In this document: positions 49,170-58,474 of the stretch, in pieces | How the letters are laid out: each line of letters starts with the position of its first letter | Numbering within the stretch: the stretch's first letter is position 1 | DNA from: Fidelibacterota bacterium | GTDB lineage: Bacteria; Fidelibacterota; Marinisomatia; SCGC-AAA003-L08; D37C17 | Assembly (NCBI GenBank): GCA_014381415.1 | Contig: JACNLQ010000049.1 | Coordinates: 1-64,000 of the forward strand | Reading direction: 5' to 3' | DNA length: 64,000 nt | Notes under the pieces: generated by a model | What the model was told of the DNA's origin: nothing | Databases searched by the model: none | The model's input: only the letters and a program-made list of their open reading frames with translations | Translations under genes and position numbers: made by a program

Positions 49170-50210
49170 ATGATAGAATCCTACAAAGACAGCAATCAAA
49201 TTACATCACCAGATAAATTCGAAGAGGACGTATTAGACGAGCAATCGTTACGCCCCAGTTGTTTTGATGACTTTATTGGCCAAAGGGAAACAGTAGAGAA
49301 TTTAAAAGTCTATATTGAAGCTGCTGCCCAAAGAGATGAGGCATTAGACCATGTTTTATTGTTTGGACCTCCAGGACTTGGGAAAACAACCTTGGCAGGA
49401 ATCATTGCCAGAGAAATGAACGTAAACATAAAAGTATCTTCGGGACCAGTAATGGAGCGACCTGGAGACCTGGCGGGAATTTTAACTAACTTCTCAAAAA
49501 AGGATGTATTTTTTATTGATGAAATTCATCGTCTTTCCAGCGTGGTAGAAGAATACCTCTATTCGGCGATGGAAGATTTTACCATTGATATTATGCTTGA
49601 TAAAGGCCCAAGCGCAAGGTCTGTTCAGTTAAATTTGAACCCCTTTACTTTAGTGGGGGCAACCACCCGGCTGGGAAATCTCACATCCCCAATGCGGGAT
49701 AGGTTTGGCGTGGTATTGCGTTTAGATTTTTATGAAGATGAAGATTTATTGGAAATAATTACCCGGTCTGCAAAAATATTAGAAATAGAAATTCATGTAG
49801 ATGGTGCTGCAGAAATTGCCCGACGCAGCCGGGGGACACCCCGAATTGCAAATCGTATTTTGCGCCGGGCGCGAGATTTTGCACAGATAAAATCCAATGG
49901 TGTTATTAGTGTTGAAGTTGCAAAATCTTCTCTTACCAGACTGGGTATTGATGACCAGGGCTTGGATGATATGGATCGGAGAATCCTCTCCGCCCTTATT
50001 GAAAAATTCAATGGTGGCCCCGTTGGGTTAGAATCGCTGGGTGTAGCAATTTCTGAAGATGCCAGAACAATTGAAGAAGTATATGAGCCCTATCTAATCA
50101 AGGAGGGGTTTATCCAAAGAACATCCAGGGGAAGAAAGGCGTTAGATAAAACTTTTACCTATCTGGATGTTGAAAAACCGGATGAAAATGATCAAGTTAA
50201 ATTATTTTAA
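49170..50210 (+). CDS. ruvB: Holliday junction branch migration helicase RuvB
   Basis: AAA+ motor of the RuvAB complex, 346 residues. Walker A is [18 protein letters not shown] (about residue 65), Walker B is [10 protein letters not shown], sensor 1 is LVGATTRLG, and the arginine-finger segment is MRDRFG. The C-terminal winged-helix part has [17 protein letters not shown] and [17 protein letters not shown]. It is followed 14 bp later by queA; ruvB-queA neighbourhood is common. Confidence 0.96.
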   Translation: MIESYKDSNQITSPDKFEEDVLDEQSLRPSCFDDFIGQRETVENLKVYIEAAAQRDEALDHVLLFGPPGLGKTTLAGIIAREMNVNIKVSSGPVMERPGDLAGILTNFSKKDVFFIDEIHRLSSVVEEYLYSAMEDFTIDIMLDKGPSARSVQLNLNPFTLVGATTRLGNLTSPMRDRFGVVLRLDFYEDEDLLEIITRSAKILEIEIHVDGAAEIARRSRGTPRIANRILRRARDFAQIKSNGVISVEVAKSSLTRLGIDDQGLDDMDRRILSALIEKFNGGPVGLESLGVAISEDARTIEEVYEPYLIKEGFIQRTSRGRKALDKTFTYLDVEKPDENDQVKLF

Positions 50211-50224
50211 ATGAAAGGAAGTGT

Positions 50225-51283
50225 ATGTTTTTTGGATCTGTAGAAAAACCACCAAGATTATCAGAGTTTGAATTAGAAGTTCCAGAAAGGCTAGTTGCCA
50301 AGGATCCTCTGAAAAAAAGAGACGAATGTAAACTGATGGTATTAAATCGAGCTGAACAAACAATTGAACACCGTCAATTTAAAGATGTGGTTGATTATTT
50401 TAATAAGGGCGACGTTCTGGTAATGAATAACACCCGGGTATATCCTGCAAGATTGTATGCCAACAAAGATAAATCCGATGCAAGAGTAGAGGTGTTTTTA
50501 CTGCGGGAGTTGGCAGATGATTTATGGGAGGCCATGGTGAAGCCTGCTCGGAAAGTCCGCATTGGGAATAAGCTTTGGTTCAGTAAAAAAATATCCTGTG
50601 ATGTAATTGATAATACGGTGTCCGGTGGACGGGTGCTTAGATTTGAATCTGATGCAGAATCCCTGTATCCCTTTATTGAAAAGGCTGGTCATTCACCTTT
50701 GCCACCTTATATTGATCGGGAATCAACACCTGAAGATAAGGTGTATTACCAAACCGTATATGCCGCTGAACGGGGATCGGTTGCAGCACCCACTGCTGGG
50801 ATTCATTTTTCTAAATCTGTATTAAATAGAATGGAAAAAAAGGGTGTTAAGTTAGCTTATGTGACCCTCCATATTGGGCTGGGAACATTCCGTCCTATTA
50901 TGGTTGAGGATTTAACCAGACATCAAATGGATTCAGAATATTTTCATGTTCCACCAGAAACCGCAGAAATTATTAATAAGGCTAAATCCCATAAAAAAAA
51001 GGTTGGTGTTGTTGGTACTTCAACAGTGCGGACTCTTGAAACGGTTGTTGTATCAGGTTTTCAAATAACATCAAGAAAAGGATGGACTGATAAATTCATT
51101 TATCCTCCATATGATTTTAAAATGTGTGATAAATTCATTACCAATTTACATCAGCCAAAATCAACGTTGATGATGTTAACTGCCGCTTTTGCCAAAAAGG
51201 ATTTCATCCTGAAAGCCTATAAAGAAGCGATTAAGAATAAATACAGATTTTACTCTTATGGTGATTCCATGATAATTGTTTAG
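50225..51283 (+). CDS. queA: S-adenosylmethionine:tRNA ribosyltransferase-isomerase
   Basis: Penultimate enzyme of queuosine tRNA modification, 352 residues. The start FELEVPERLVAKDPLKKRDE, the DVLVMNNTRVYPARL segment, VAAPTAGIHFS, and VTLHIGLGTFRPI are all QueA signatures. GTSTVRTLETV and the C-terminal YRFYSYGDSMII also fit. It belongs to the same pathway as queF at 58475. The ATG at 50225 follows GAAAGGAAG. Confidence 0.96.
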   Translation: MFFGSVEKPPRLSEFELEVPERLVAKDPLKKRDECKLMVLNRAEQTIEHRQFKDVVDYFNKGDVLVMNNTRVYPARLYANKDKSDARVEVFLLRELADDLWEAMVKPARKVRIGNKLWFSKKISCDVIDNTVSGGRVLRFESDAESLYPFIEKAGHSPLPPYIDRESTPEDKVYYQTVYAAERGSVAAPTAGIHFSKSVLNRMEKKGVKLAYVTLHIGLGTFRPIMVEDLTRHQMDSEYFHVPPETAEIINKAKSHKKKVGVVGTSTVRTLETVVVSGFQITSRKGWTDKFIYPPYDFKMCDKFITNLHQPKSTLMMLTAAFAKKDFILKAYKEAIKNKYRFYSYGDSMIIV

Positions 51284-51309
51284 ATTATTTGAAAGGATAA
51301 TTCTTTACA

Positions 51310-51792
51310 TTGCCTACACGCATCGGAAACGGTTATGATGTACACCAGCTTGAAGCGGGAACCCCTCTTATTATTGGAGGGGTTTCTATTCCTTATCCCA
51401 AAGGTTCCAAAGGACATAGTGATGGAGACGTTTTATTTCATGCTATAGTTGATGCCCTATTAGGCTCCTTGGCTCTAGGCGATATTGGCAAACATTTTCC
51501 CTCTAATGATCCCTCCTGGAAAAATGCAGACAGCAGAAAATTTTTGGCACATGCCTTTACGCTGATAAAGGAAAAAGGATATTCAATCGAAAATGTTGAT
51601 TCGGTGATCATTCTACAAAAGCCTGCTTTAGCGTCCTATATTTTGGAAATGCGAAATAATATTGCCAAAATTCTTTCTACAGAGTTGAACCAGATTTCTA
51701 TAAAAGCTACTACTACTGATAACTTAGGTTTTATTGGTAAAGGTGAAGGAATTGCAGCAACAGCGGTAGTTCTTATTTCCAATGGAAGTTAA
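51310..51792 (+). CDS. ispF: 2-C-methyl-D-erythritol 2,4-cyclodiphosphate synthase
   Basis: Enzyme of the non-mevalonate isoprenoid pathway, 160 residues. The metal-binding motif lies in GNGYDVHQLEAGTPLIIGG, followed by KGHSDGDVLFHAIVDALLGS, ALGDIGKHFP, and the C-terminal TTTDNLGFIGKGEGIAATA. The start is a TTG at 51310 with AAGGA about 12 nt upstream; no better start exists near the conserved N-terminus. It overlaps gltX by 11 nt. Confidence 0.95.
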   Translation: MPTRIGNGYDVHQLEAGTPLIIGGVSIPYPKGSKGHSDGDVLFHAIVDALLGSLALGDIGKHFPSNDPSWKNADSRKFLAHAFTLIKEKGYSIENVDSVIILQKPALASYILEMRNNIAKILSTELNQISIKATTTDNLGFIGKGEGIAATAVVLISNGS

Positions 51793-53203
51793 AGTTAGAT
51801 TCGCTCCCAGCCCCACGGGTCACCTGCATGTTGGGGGACTCCGTACAGCACTATTTAATTACCTCTATGCTAAAAAAGTGGGTGGCAAAATTGTCCTGCG
51901 AATTGAGGATACGGACCAATCTCGAAAAGTAGAAAATGCTGTTGAAAATTTAATTTCAACATTTGAAGCGTTGCAGATTAGTTTTGACGAAGGTCCTGTG
52001 CAAGGAGGTGATTATGGCCCCTATTTTCAGTCTGAGCGACTCCCCATTTATAACGAACAGATTAAACTTTTGCTGGAAGACGGTAAAGCATACCCATGTT
52101 TTTGTTCAGCGGAAAAATTGGAAGAAGCGCGAAAAAAACAATCTGAAACAAAACAAACTATAAAATATAATCGCCAATGTTTAAAATTAGATGCAGCAGA
52201 AGCACGGAAACGGATGGAGAAAGAACCGCATGTAATCCGGATGAAGGTGCCGGGTGAGGAAGAGGTGCTTTTTTATGATGTGGTGCGCGAACGGGTTGCG
52301 ATTCGATGCGAAGAACTGGATGACCAGGTTTTAATAAAGTCTGATGGATTTCCCACCTATCATTTTGCCAATGTTGTAGATGACCATTTAATGGGTATCA
52401 CCCATGTATTGCGGGGAGAAGAATGGCTGCCCTCCACGCCTAAACATGTTATATTGTACCAATTTTTTAACTGGAAACAGCCCAAGTTCATACATCTCCC
52501 ATTATTATTAAACCCAGATAAAAGTAAACTCTCAAAACGGCAGGGAGATGTTGCGGTTGAAGATTATTTAAACAAGGGCTTTTTACCTGAAACACTTATT
52601 AATTTTGTTGCCCTATTGGGTTGGCACCCAAAAAATGAGCAAGAACTTTTCGGCCTTGCTGAATTAGAAAAAGAATTTTCACTTAAACGGATAAATAAAT
52701 CCGGAGCAGTTTTTGATATTGAAAAATTAAAATGGATGAATAGCCAGTATTTAAAAAACCTCCCTATTGAAACAATCATGAATTATGCTGAGCCTGTTTT
52801 TAAGGCTGAAGGATTGGAAACAACAGATGTTGGGAAATTCCAGGCGGTGGTAGAAAATGCCCGAAAACGGGTTGACACAATCCATGAAATGATTGAACAT
52901 TCTACTCCTTTTTATACGGAAGTACAATTTTCGGATGAGGATAAAAATCTCTTGCGAAATGAACCCTCTCAAAAAGTAGTGACATTTTTCTCCAAAAAAT
53001 TATCCAATAAATCCAATTGGACAGAAGCAGAGATAAAAATTTTAGTGAACGAAACAGCAGAAAAAACAGGAGTGAAAGGCAAAGATCTTTACGCACCATT
53101 ACGACTTGCATTGTTTGGAGCAGCCCATGGTCCCGATATTCCCCTGCTCATTGATATTTTGGGTGTTGATGAAGCAATAAATAGGTTAAAAGTGCAAATT
53201 TAA
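51782..53203 (+). CDS. gltX: Glutamate-tRNA ligase
   Basis: Class I synthetase charging tRNA-Glu, 473 residues. The HIGH-type motif is in RFAPSPTGHLHVGGLRTALF at the N-terminus. KMSKS corresponds to SKLSKRQGDVAVEDY (about residue 245). The anticodon-binding alpha-helical domain ends with the conserved LYAPLRLALFGAAHGPDIP. It overlaps ispF by 11 nt, implying co-expression. glnS follows, so a Glu/Gln charging pair sits together; whether GltX is discriminating cannot be judged here. Confidence 0.95.
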   Translation: MEVKVRFAPSPTGHLHVGGLRTALFNYLYAKKVGGKIVLRIEDTDQSRKVENAVENLISTFEALQISFDEGPVQGGDYGPYFQSERLPIYNEQIKLLLEDGKAYPCFCSAEKLEEARKKQSETKQTIKYNRQCLKLDAAEARKRMEKEPHVIRMKVPGEEEVLFYDVVRERVAIRCEELDDQVLIKSDGFPTYHFANVVDDHLMGITHVLRGEEWLPSTPKHVILYQFFNWKQPKFIHLPLLLNPDKSKLSKRQGDVAVEDYLNKGFLPETLINFVALLGWHPKNEQELFGLAELEKEFSLKRINKSGAVFDIEKLKWMNSQYLKNLPIETIMNYAEPVFKAEGLETTDVGKFQAVVENARKRVDTIHEMIEHSTPFYTEVQFSDEDKNLLRNEPSQKVVTFFSKKLSNKSNWTEAEIKILVNETAEKTGVKGKDLYAPLRLALFGAAHGPDIPLLIDILGVDEAINRLKVQI

Positions 53204-53248
53204 TAATCATTTTTACCATGATATCTCATAGGTAGTGTTTGATATTTC

Positions 53249-54940
53249 ATGATGGAAATTCAAAAAAATATGACAGAAAACGAACAACAATCTAATTTTA
53301 TACGAGACATCATTAATTCAGATTTGGAATCTGGAGAAAATGAGAGCAGGGTACACACAAGATTTCCGCCTGAACCCAATGGCTATCTTCATATTGGTCA
53401 TGCAAAATCAATCTGCCTAAATTTTGGTATTGCAGAGGATTATCCAAATGGGAAGTGTAATCTCCGTTTTGATGATACCAATCCGGTGAAGGAAGAAGAG
53501 GAGTATGTTGAATCCATCATTGAAGATGTAAAGTGGATGGGTTTTAAATGGGAAGACCGATTGTATTTTGCTTCCGACTATTTTCAACAACTCTATGAGC
53601 ATGCTGTACAATTAATTAATATTGGAAAAGCTTATGTTGATGATCAGTCTGCCGAGGAAATACGGGATACTCGAGGGACATTAAAAGATCCCGGAGCTGA
53701 TAGCCCTCACCGCACTCGCAGTGTAGAAGAAAATTTAACTCTGTTCAATAAAATGAAAGCCGGAGAATTTGGTAATGGCGAAAAAGTATTGCGGGCAAAA
53801 ATTGACATGGTACATCCTAATTTGAATATGCGGGACCCTGTGATTTACCGTATTCTCCATGCCTCCCATCACCGTACCGGTGATGACTGGTGCATTTACC
53901 CAATGTACGATTGGGCACATGGATTGGAAGATTCCATTGAAGGAATTACCCATTCCATTTGCACCCTGGAATTTGAAGATCACCGTCCATTATATGACTG
54001 GTTTTTGGATCAGCTTGGAGTCTATCATCCCCAGCAAATTGAATTTGCCCGGCTGAATTTAAACTATACCATTATGAGCAAACGTAAGCTCAAATTGTTA
54101 GTAGATGACTGCCATGTGAAGGGCTGGGATGATCCTCGGATGCCAACTATTTCAGGATTACGGAGACGTGGGTATACCCCTGAATCAATTCGTGAATTTG
54201 CCAACCGAATTGGTGTTGCCAAACGGGATGGAGTAATTGACATTGCATTATTGGACCACTGCCTCCGGGAAGATTTAAATAAAAGGGCATTGCGCGTCAT
54301 GGCGGTATTAGACCCTGTTAAAGTGGTGATTACCAATTATCCTGAGGGTCAGGCAGAAGAACTGGATGCCGATAATAATCCGGAGGATGAGTCTGCAGGT
54401 AAACGTAAGATCCCATTTTCCAATGAGCTGTATATCGAAAGGTCTGATTTTATGGAGGACCCGCCAAAAAAGTTTTTCCGCCTAGGACCGGGAAGAGAAG
54501 TCCGTTTAAAACACGCCTATTATATTACCTGCACTGATTTTATTAAAAATGAGAATGGAGATGTAATAGAAATTCATTGTACCTATGACCCTGCAACTAA
54601 AGGGGGGTGGTCAGATGATGGTAGAAAAGTTCGAGGCACCCTGCACTGGGCATCTGCCAAACATGCAATTGGTGCGGAGATACAATTGTATGACAACTTA
54701 TTTAATGTTGAAAACCCTGAAGCAGGTGGGGACAATTTTATAGACAATCTGAATCCAAATTCTCTGACAAAAAGTAAAAATTGTAAATTAGAACCCAGCC
54801 TTACAGATGCCAAACAGGGCATCAATTATCAATTCCTCAGGAATGGATATTTCTGTTTGGATTCAGATTCAACTCAGGAAAACTTAGTTTTTAATCGAAC
54901 GGTGGGACTTCGGGATAGCTGGGGAAAGAAGCAAAAATAG
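53249..54940 (+). CDS. glnS: Glutamine-tRNA ligase
   Basis: Class I synthetase specific for tRNA-Gln, 563 residues. It has [20 protein letters not shown] near residue 35, [35 protein letters not shown] and the KMSKS-like [13 protein letters not shown] (about residue 275). The C-terminal beta-barrel anticodon domain includes [22 protein letters not shown]. Presence of GlnRS implies direct charging, not only the amidotransferase route. Methionines at codons 1, 2 and 8 are all possible starts; the first is reported. Confidence 0.95.
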   Translation: MMEIQKNMTENEQQSNFIRDIINSDLESGENESRVHTRFPPEPNGYLHIGHAKSICLNFGIAEDYPNGKCNLRFDDTNPVKEEEEYVESIIEDVKWMGFKWEDRLYFASDYFQQLYEHAVQLINIGKAYVDDQSAEEIRDTRGTLKDPGADSPHRTRSVEENLTLFNKMKAGEFGNGEKVLRAKIDMVHPNLNMRDPVIYRILHASHHRTGDDWCIYPMYDWAHGLEDSIEGITHSICTLEFEDHRPLYDWFLDQLGVYHPQQIEFARLNLNYTIMSKRKLKLLVDDCHVKGWDDPRMPTISGLRRRGYTPESIREFANRIGVAKRDGVIDIALLDHCLREDLNKRALRVMAVLDPVKVVITNYPEGQAEELDADNNPEDESAGKRKIPFSNELYIERSDFMEDPPKKFFRLGPGREVRLKHAYYITCTDFIKNENGDVIEIHCTYDPATKGGWSDDGRKVRGTLHWASAKHAIGAEIQLYDNLFNVENPEAGGDNFIDNLNPNSLTKSKNCKLEPSLTDAKQGINYQFLRNGYFCLDSDSTQENLVFNRTVGLRDSWGKKQK

Positions 54941-54945
54941 ATTTT

Positions 54946-54959
54946 AACCAAAATTGGTT
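54946..54959. terminator. Weak palindrome between convergent genes
   Basis: AACCAA and TTGGTT with a two-base loop, flanked by A and T tracts, lie between glnS and the convergent TlpA-like gene. It may be a weak terminator. Confidence 0.35.
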
Positions 54960-54987
54960 TATCAAATAATCAATGTGTATTACTCGT

Positions 54988-56022
54988 TTATTTATTACCT
55001 TTATTGATTAAAATTTTATTTAACCTTTCTTCAATTAATTCAACCTCGATATTTTTATCAATTATTACCCCGTTAGAATCTATTAGAAAATTTTGTGGTA
55101 TAGCCTTTACTCCATACGAATTTGAAATTTCATCCCACCCATTCAGGTTGGACAAATTAACCCATTCAAGACCATCTTGGTCAATCGCCTTTAACCATTG
55201 ATTTCTATTTTTATCAACAGAAATTCCGATAATTGTAAAGTTTTTGTCTTTAAATAAATTATATAATTGAACCATTTTAGGATGAGACTCTCTACAAGGT
55301 GCACACCAGGAAGCCCAAAAATCAATTAATACATATTGGCCAATAAAATCACTTAAACCAACAGAATTTCCATTGTTGTCTACCATATTGAACCCAGGTG
55401 CTTTCATAGAAATACTAACCTGTGTCAACTTTTCATACAAGCGAACCAAATGCTTAAAATAAACAGATTTTTGTACCGACTCATCAAAACTTTCTAAAAT
55501 AATTTCCATCGAATCTATTGGGATATTATAAAGTTGAAACTGATAGTAGGCAACAAATGAAGCAAAAGTATAAGATGGATATTTCATCATTATTTCCATT
55601 CCGACCTCTCTATTAAAAATAGAATCTATTTGAAACGAACGAAATAAACTGTCTTCTCTTGAACCAGAAAACGTTAAATTTTCTAGGTTATTAATATTTC
55701 CGGTGAGTTTAAAATTTCCAGATTCCAAAAATATATGTATGTCGCTGATAGAATCATTTATAATTATGGAATGAAGATAGGGGCTATGCAATGATCCATT
55801 AAACCTAAACTTGCCATCCACAATTTCTGTTAAACCCACAACAATCTTTTCATTGTTGTGCAAATCAATTTTAGCAAGTTCTGCCCTACCGCCATTTATT
55901 CCTGAAATTTCTGCGTTAATAATAAAATTAGAATTAGAAGGCAGGTTTTTATGGCAGGAACAAAAAAATATCCAGAGGGATGGCACCATCATGTATATAA
56001 TTAATAATTTATAATTATTCAA
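54988..56022 (-). CDS. TlpA-like thioredoxin-fold lipoprotein
   Basis: A 344-residue exported protein. The N-terminus is a lipoprotein signal (LIIYMMVPSLWIFFCSC). Residues 30-120 resemble the DUF4369 beta domain (INAEISGINGGRAELAKID). The C-terminal AhpC/TlpA thioredoxin domain has the redox motif in LIDFWASWCAPCRESHP (about residue 232), then IIGISVDKNRNQW and the cis-Pro in VKAIPQNFLID. It likely reduces periplasmic disulfides or assists cytochrome maturation. It is on the same strand as the cassette genes beyond it and may mark the boundary of the array; no attC lies directly downstream of it. Confidence 0.87.
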   Translation of the reverse strand: MNNYKLLIIYMMVPSLWIFFCSCHKNLPSNSNFIINAEISGINGGRAELAKIDLHNNEKIVVGLTEIVDGKFRFNGSLHSPYLHSIIINDSISDIHIFLESGNFKLTGNINNLENLTFSGSREDSLFRSFQIDSIFNREVGMEIMMKYPSYTFASFVAYYQFQLYNIPIDSMEIILESFDESVQKSVYFKHLVRLYEKLTQVSISMKAPGFNMVDNNGNSVGLSDFIGQYVLIDFWASWCAPCRESHPKMVQLYNLFKDKNFTIIGISVDKNRNQWLKAIDQDGLEWVNLSNLNGWDEISNSYGVKAIPQNFLIDSNGVIIDKNIEVELIEERLNKILINKGNK

Positions 56023-56130
56023 TGGTTTTACGTGCTTTTAAATATATCTTTAATAAAGAATAGAAAATTCAATCTTTATCAATAATTATAGTGCCACGGG
56101 ATTAATATAGGTTGACCAATTATTTTTCAT

Positions 56131-56255
56131 AGGAACAAGCTCACCCGGCAGTTGCCAGGCTATTTCATTCCACTAAATTTTCTTGCCTGTCCGCCACAAC
56201 CTATTGATCATCTTAGCCTTGGCAGAGATTGATAGCATTGGCGGTTATTCACCTT
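56131..56255 (-). repeat. Decayed attC-like repeat
   Basis: On the minus strand this ends in GCCGGGTGAGCTTGTTCC, a worn version of the GGTGAGTTTATTCGTTAG end of the intact copies. It also shares an identical 22-nt internal stretch (plus strand from about 56164) with the attC at 57358. It lies just downstream of the exported-protein gene at 56280, where its cassette attC would be. The recombination core is lost. Confidence 0.55.
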
Positions 56256-56279
56256 TAGAAGTAATAAATGGGATACACA

Positions 56280-56708
56280 TTACTTCTGTTTGAATACATA
56301 GTTACGTGTACCACCATCTTCTGTCCACGCCATTTTTACATCGATAAGCAACTCACCGTCAAAAATACCAACCCAGTCAAAATAGTCACCTTCGTCTCTA
56401 ATGGCTCGTGCTGTAAAAATGATATTCCCATTTTCTTCTTTTGTATTATAAGATGCAGGTTTGTAACCACTTTTCAGAGAAAGCGTAGATGAAATCATAC
56501 CATCTTTAAATTCTATAGTATCTTTAAAACGAAGCCAGTTAATTAGAGGTTTATCCCAGAATATCTTGCCATTAAACGATTTCCCGTCTAGGGTGGTTGA
56601 TGTAGAGTCGTTACCAGCGTAAACCGGCGGCAAAGAAATTACCAAAAACAAAGCGATTGTCAAAAACCAAATTGTTGTCTTTGAATTTGTGATTTGTTGT
56701 TTTTTCAT
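56280..56708 (-). CDS. Small exported protein of unknown function (cassette gene)
   Basis: A 142-residue protein from the ATG at 56708; a TTG-led extension upstream would run back into the attC site, so it is unlikely. It has a signal peptide (TIWFLTIALFLVISLPPVYAGN), then a small domain with DGKSFNGKIFWDKPL, STLSLKSGYKPASYN, VGIFDGELLIDVKMAW and a terminal YVFKQK. I do not recognise the family; the mature part may be a beta-sandwich. It is flanked upstream by a good attC-like site and downstream by a decayed one, which fits an integron cassette. Confidence 0.7.
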   Translation of the reverse strand: MKKQQITNSKTTIWFLTIALFLVISLPPVYAGNDSTSTTLDGKSFNGKIFWDKPLINWLRFKDTIEFKDGMISSTLSLKSGYKPASYNTKEENGNIIFTARAIRDEGDYFDWVGIFDGELLIDVKMAWTEDGGTRNYVFKQK

Positions 56709-56768
56709 TTTACTTTTTTCTATCTTTTCAATTGATTGTTGTGTTAGGCGGTTAAAATAATTGAAACC

Positions 56769-56928
56769 TTCTAACAATTAAACTCACCCGCCTACGCCAA
56801 GGCTACGGCGGACAAGCCTGCTAATTTCATAATTGCTTCTCATTGCCGTCAGCCTGCCAGCCGAAATGCTTTGTACATCGTAACGAAGTGTAGATGTAAA
56901 TGCAGGCTGGGTGGAGTGGGGGTTAGAT
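56769..56928 (-). repeat. attC-like recombination site
   Basis: Read on the minus strand it starts with ATCTAAC, an exact RYYYAAC core (56922-56928), and ends with GTTAGAA (56769-56775), one base from GTTRRRY. CCCACTCCACCC near the start pairs with GGCGGGTGAGTTT near the end, with one unpaired base. It lies 19 bp after the DUF805 stop, the correct place for that gene's attC. Length is 160 nt, at the long end for attC. Confidence 0.75.
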
Positions 56929-56947
56929 GGTGAATTAATGCCTAAAA

Positions 56948-57292
56948 TCAATCTTTTGGTGTTGGGCCATAATTGTTTTCACCTGGATTACTATCAGTAG
57001 CGGCTAAAATAATTAGCCAAATTGGTCCAATTAGTGGAATTAATATTATAAGCACCATCCAACCACTTTTACCAATATCGTGCAATCTTCTAATCCCAAC
57101 GGCAAGCCCAGGAATCATTACAGCAATGGAATAAACCATATTAAGGAAGCCCAAGCCAAGTATAATATCGATACCCAATATTACTATCGCAAAAATCATA
57201 TTAAACAGGAAAAACATCCAATATTCTTGCCTACTTGCCCTGCCATTAAAGTTTGCATAATTATCTCTAACAACTTTTAAATACCATTCCAC
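56948..57292 (-). CDS. DUF805 membrane protein (cassette gene)
   Basis: A 114-residue integral membrane protein of the DUF805 family. It starts WYLKVVRDNYANFNGRASRQEYW, the signature. Four hydrophobic helices follow, with IPGLAVGIRRLHDIGKSGW in the conserved loop, and it ends in SNPGENNYGPTPKD. Function is unknown; this family is frequent in integron cassettes and phage-like accessory DNA. It is flanked on both sides by attC-like repeats, and all genes in this stretch share its orientation. Confidence 0.88.
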   Translation of the reverse strand: MEWYLKVVRDNYANFNGRASRQEYWMFFLFNMIFAIVILGIDIILGLGFLNMVYSIAVMIPGLAVGIRRLHDIGKSGWMVLIILIPLIGPIWLIILAATDSNPGENNYGPTPKD

Positions 57293-57357
57293 TTTATTAA
57301 TCTCCTATGTTTAGTCCTTTGCTTATTACGGTTAGACGATTAAAGGACATGCAAACC

Positions 57358-57520
57358 GTCTAACGAATAAACTCACCGGCTTGTCCGCCGTAATGAAATG
57401 TAGGCGTGGCGGACGGCGTGTTCATTCCACTAAATTTTCTTGTTACACAAATCTTCATTTTGTCTCAAATCTCAAAATCACGCCCCGCAGTTAAGCCGTC
57501 CGGTGGAGTGGGGGTTATAT
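57358..57520 (-). repeat. attC-like recombination site
   Basis: On the minus strand it starts ATATAAC (57514-57520) and ends GTTAGAC (57358-57364), a perfect GTTRRRY. CACTCCACCGGACGGC near the start pairs with GACAAGCCGGTGAG near the end, with an extrahelical C, the key attC property. It starts 12 bp after the stop of the gene at 57533. It is nearly identical over much of its length to 1-157, in opposite orientation. Confidence 0.78.
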
Positions 57521-57532
57521 GTTAATAGACTA

Positions 57533-58234
57533 CTAATTATTTTGTCTTCTATTTGACTCATATATTGCTCGTTCTTTTAGTTTTTCAATTACAATTTTAG
57601 TTTCAGATGTAAATTTTCCTAATTTATCTAAATCGTTTATTAGAGAATTAATAAACTCATTAATCGAAAGTGTTTTTTTAGACAAATTAATAAAAGACTT
57701 TTTTGCTATTCCACGTGTCATTTTATCATTAATTTCATCTAGAATGTTTACTTCAAAAATATTTGGATATTTTTCTTCCGGAGATTGATAATTATCAGGA
57801 TTATAGTCATTTTTCCCGTGAATAGTGACCCACCATTTTAAATAATGTTTATTAGTGCAAAAACCAATAACATCCCCCTTATGATTAACATCTATCCCAT
57901 AATCAACCATTCTTTTACAAATAGAACAGATGGTAGATGTTGATATTTTTGGTTCTAATTTATCATTCCAAGGAATTCTAACATACCCTTCGTAAAGTCC
58001 ACTTGCTGTAATAAATCCAATTATTTTTTCTGATAAATTTCTTTTTTCAGGATTTTTCCCATAATTAAAATTAGAACAATATGTCCAAAATGGATTCGAT
58101 ATATTTACATCTCGTAAAGTGCAATGTGATAATTCCCAAAACTCTTCTGTCCGTTCTGGTTGAGGGTGTGCCATTTTCTGAACTGACTTGTTATGAGAAC
58201 AATTACCGCAACAATCTGGACCGCCATTAGGCAT
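57533..58234 (-). CDS. Cys-rich hypothetical protein (cassette gene)
   Basis: A 233-residue cytoplasmic protein. It starts MPNGGPDCCGNCSHNK, a CCxxC-containing N-terminal motif found in a family of accessory proteins. Further CxxC-like sites are HCTLRD, YCSNF and ICSICKRMVDYG, suggesting one or two metal-binding knuckles. The C-terminal third is helical and charged (LINDLDKLGKFTSETKIVIEKL). I cannot assign a function. Its stop is 12 bp from a well-formed attC-like repeat, which fits an integron cassette. Immediately upstream lies a 240-bp spacer rich in hairpins. Confidence 0.75.
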   Translation of the reverse strand: MPNGGPDCCGNCSHNKSVQKMAHPQPERTEEFWELSHCTLRDVNISNPFWTYCSNFNYGKNPEKRNLSEKIIGFITASGLYEGYVRIPWNDKLEPKISTSTICSICKRMVDYGIDVNHKGDVIGFCTNKHYLKWWVTIHGKNDYNPDNYQSPEEKYPNIFEVNILDEINDKMTRGIAKKSFINLSKKTLSINEFINSLINDLDKLGKFTSETKIVIEKLKERAIYESNRRQNN

Positions 58235-58270
58235 TTAATTACCCCTTATTCTTAATTAACATATAACCCT

Positions 58271-58430
58271 GTATATACTGCAACCCGATTCTTGTTATAC
58301 TGCGGTTTTGTGCAGTATATACGGATTGAAATATATCTCTATTTTCTTTGTAACTATTCATTAACACTGCACTTACGACAGCATCCTTTGTTTTTTCGCT
58401 TCCCGTTATACGGCTGTTTTTAGCAGTATA
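58271..58430. repeat. Tandem TATACTGC hairpins
   Basis: GTATATACTGCA (58271-58282) and TGCAGTATATAC (58311-58322) are perfect 12-base inverted arms. A second TATACTGC at 58296-58303 can pair with the same right arm (GCAGTATA), so two alternative hairpins compete. A related block with GTTATACGGCTG and GCAGTATA lies at 58405-58430. It sits between queF and the cassette gene and may be a decayed att site, an attenuator or a terminator set. Confidence 0.5.
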
Positions 58431-58474
58431 GTAAGAATTTGAAAAAAATCATAGTTGCTAAAAAATGATAAAAC

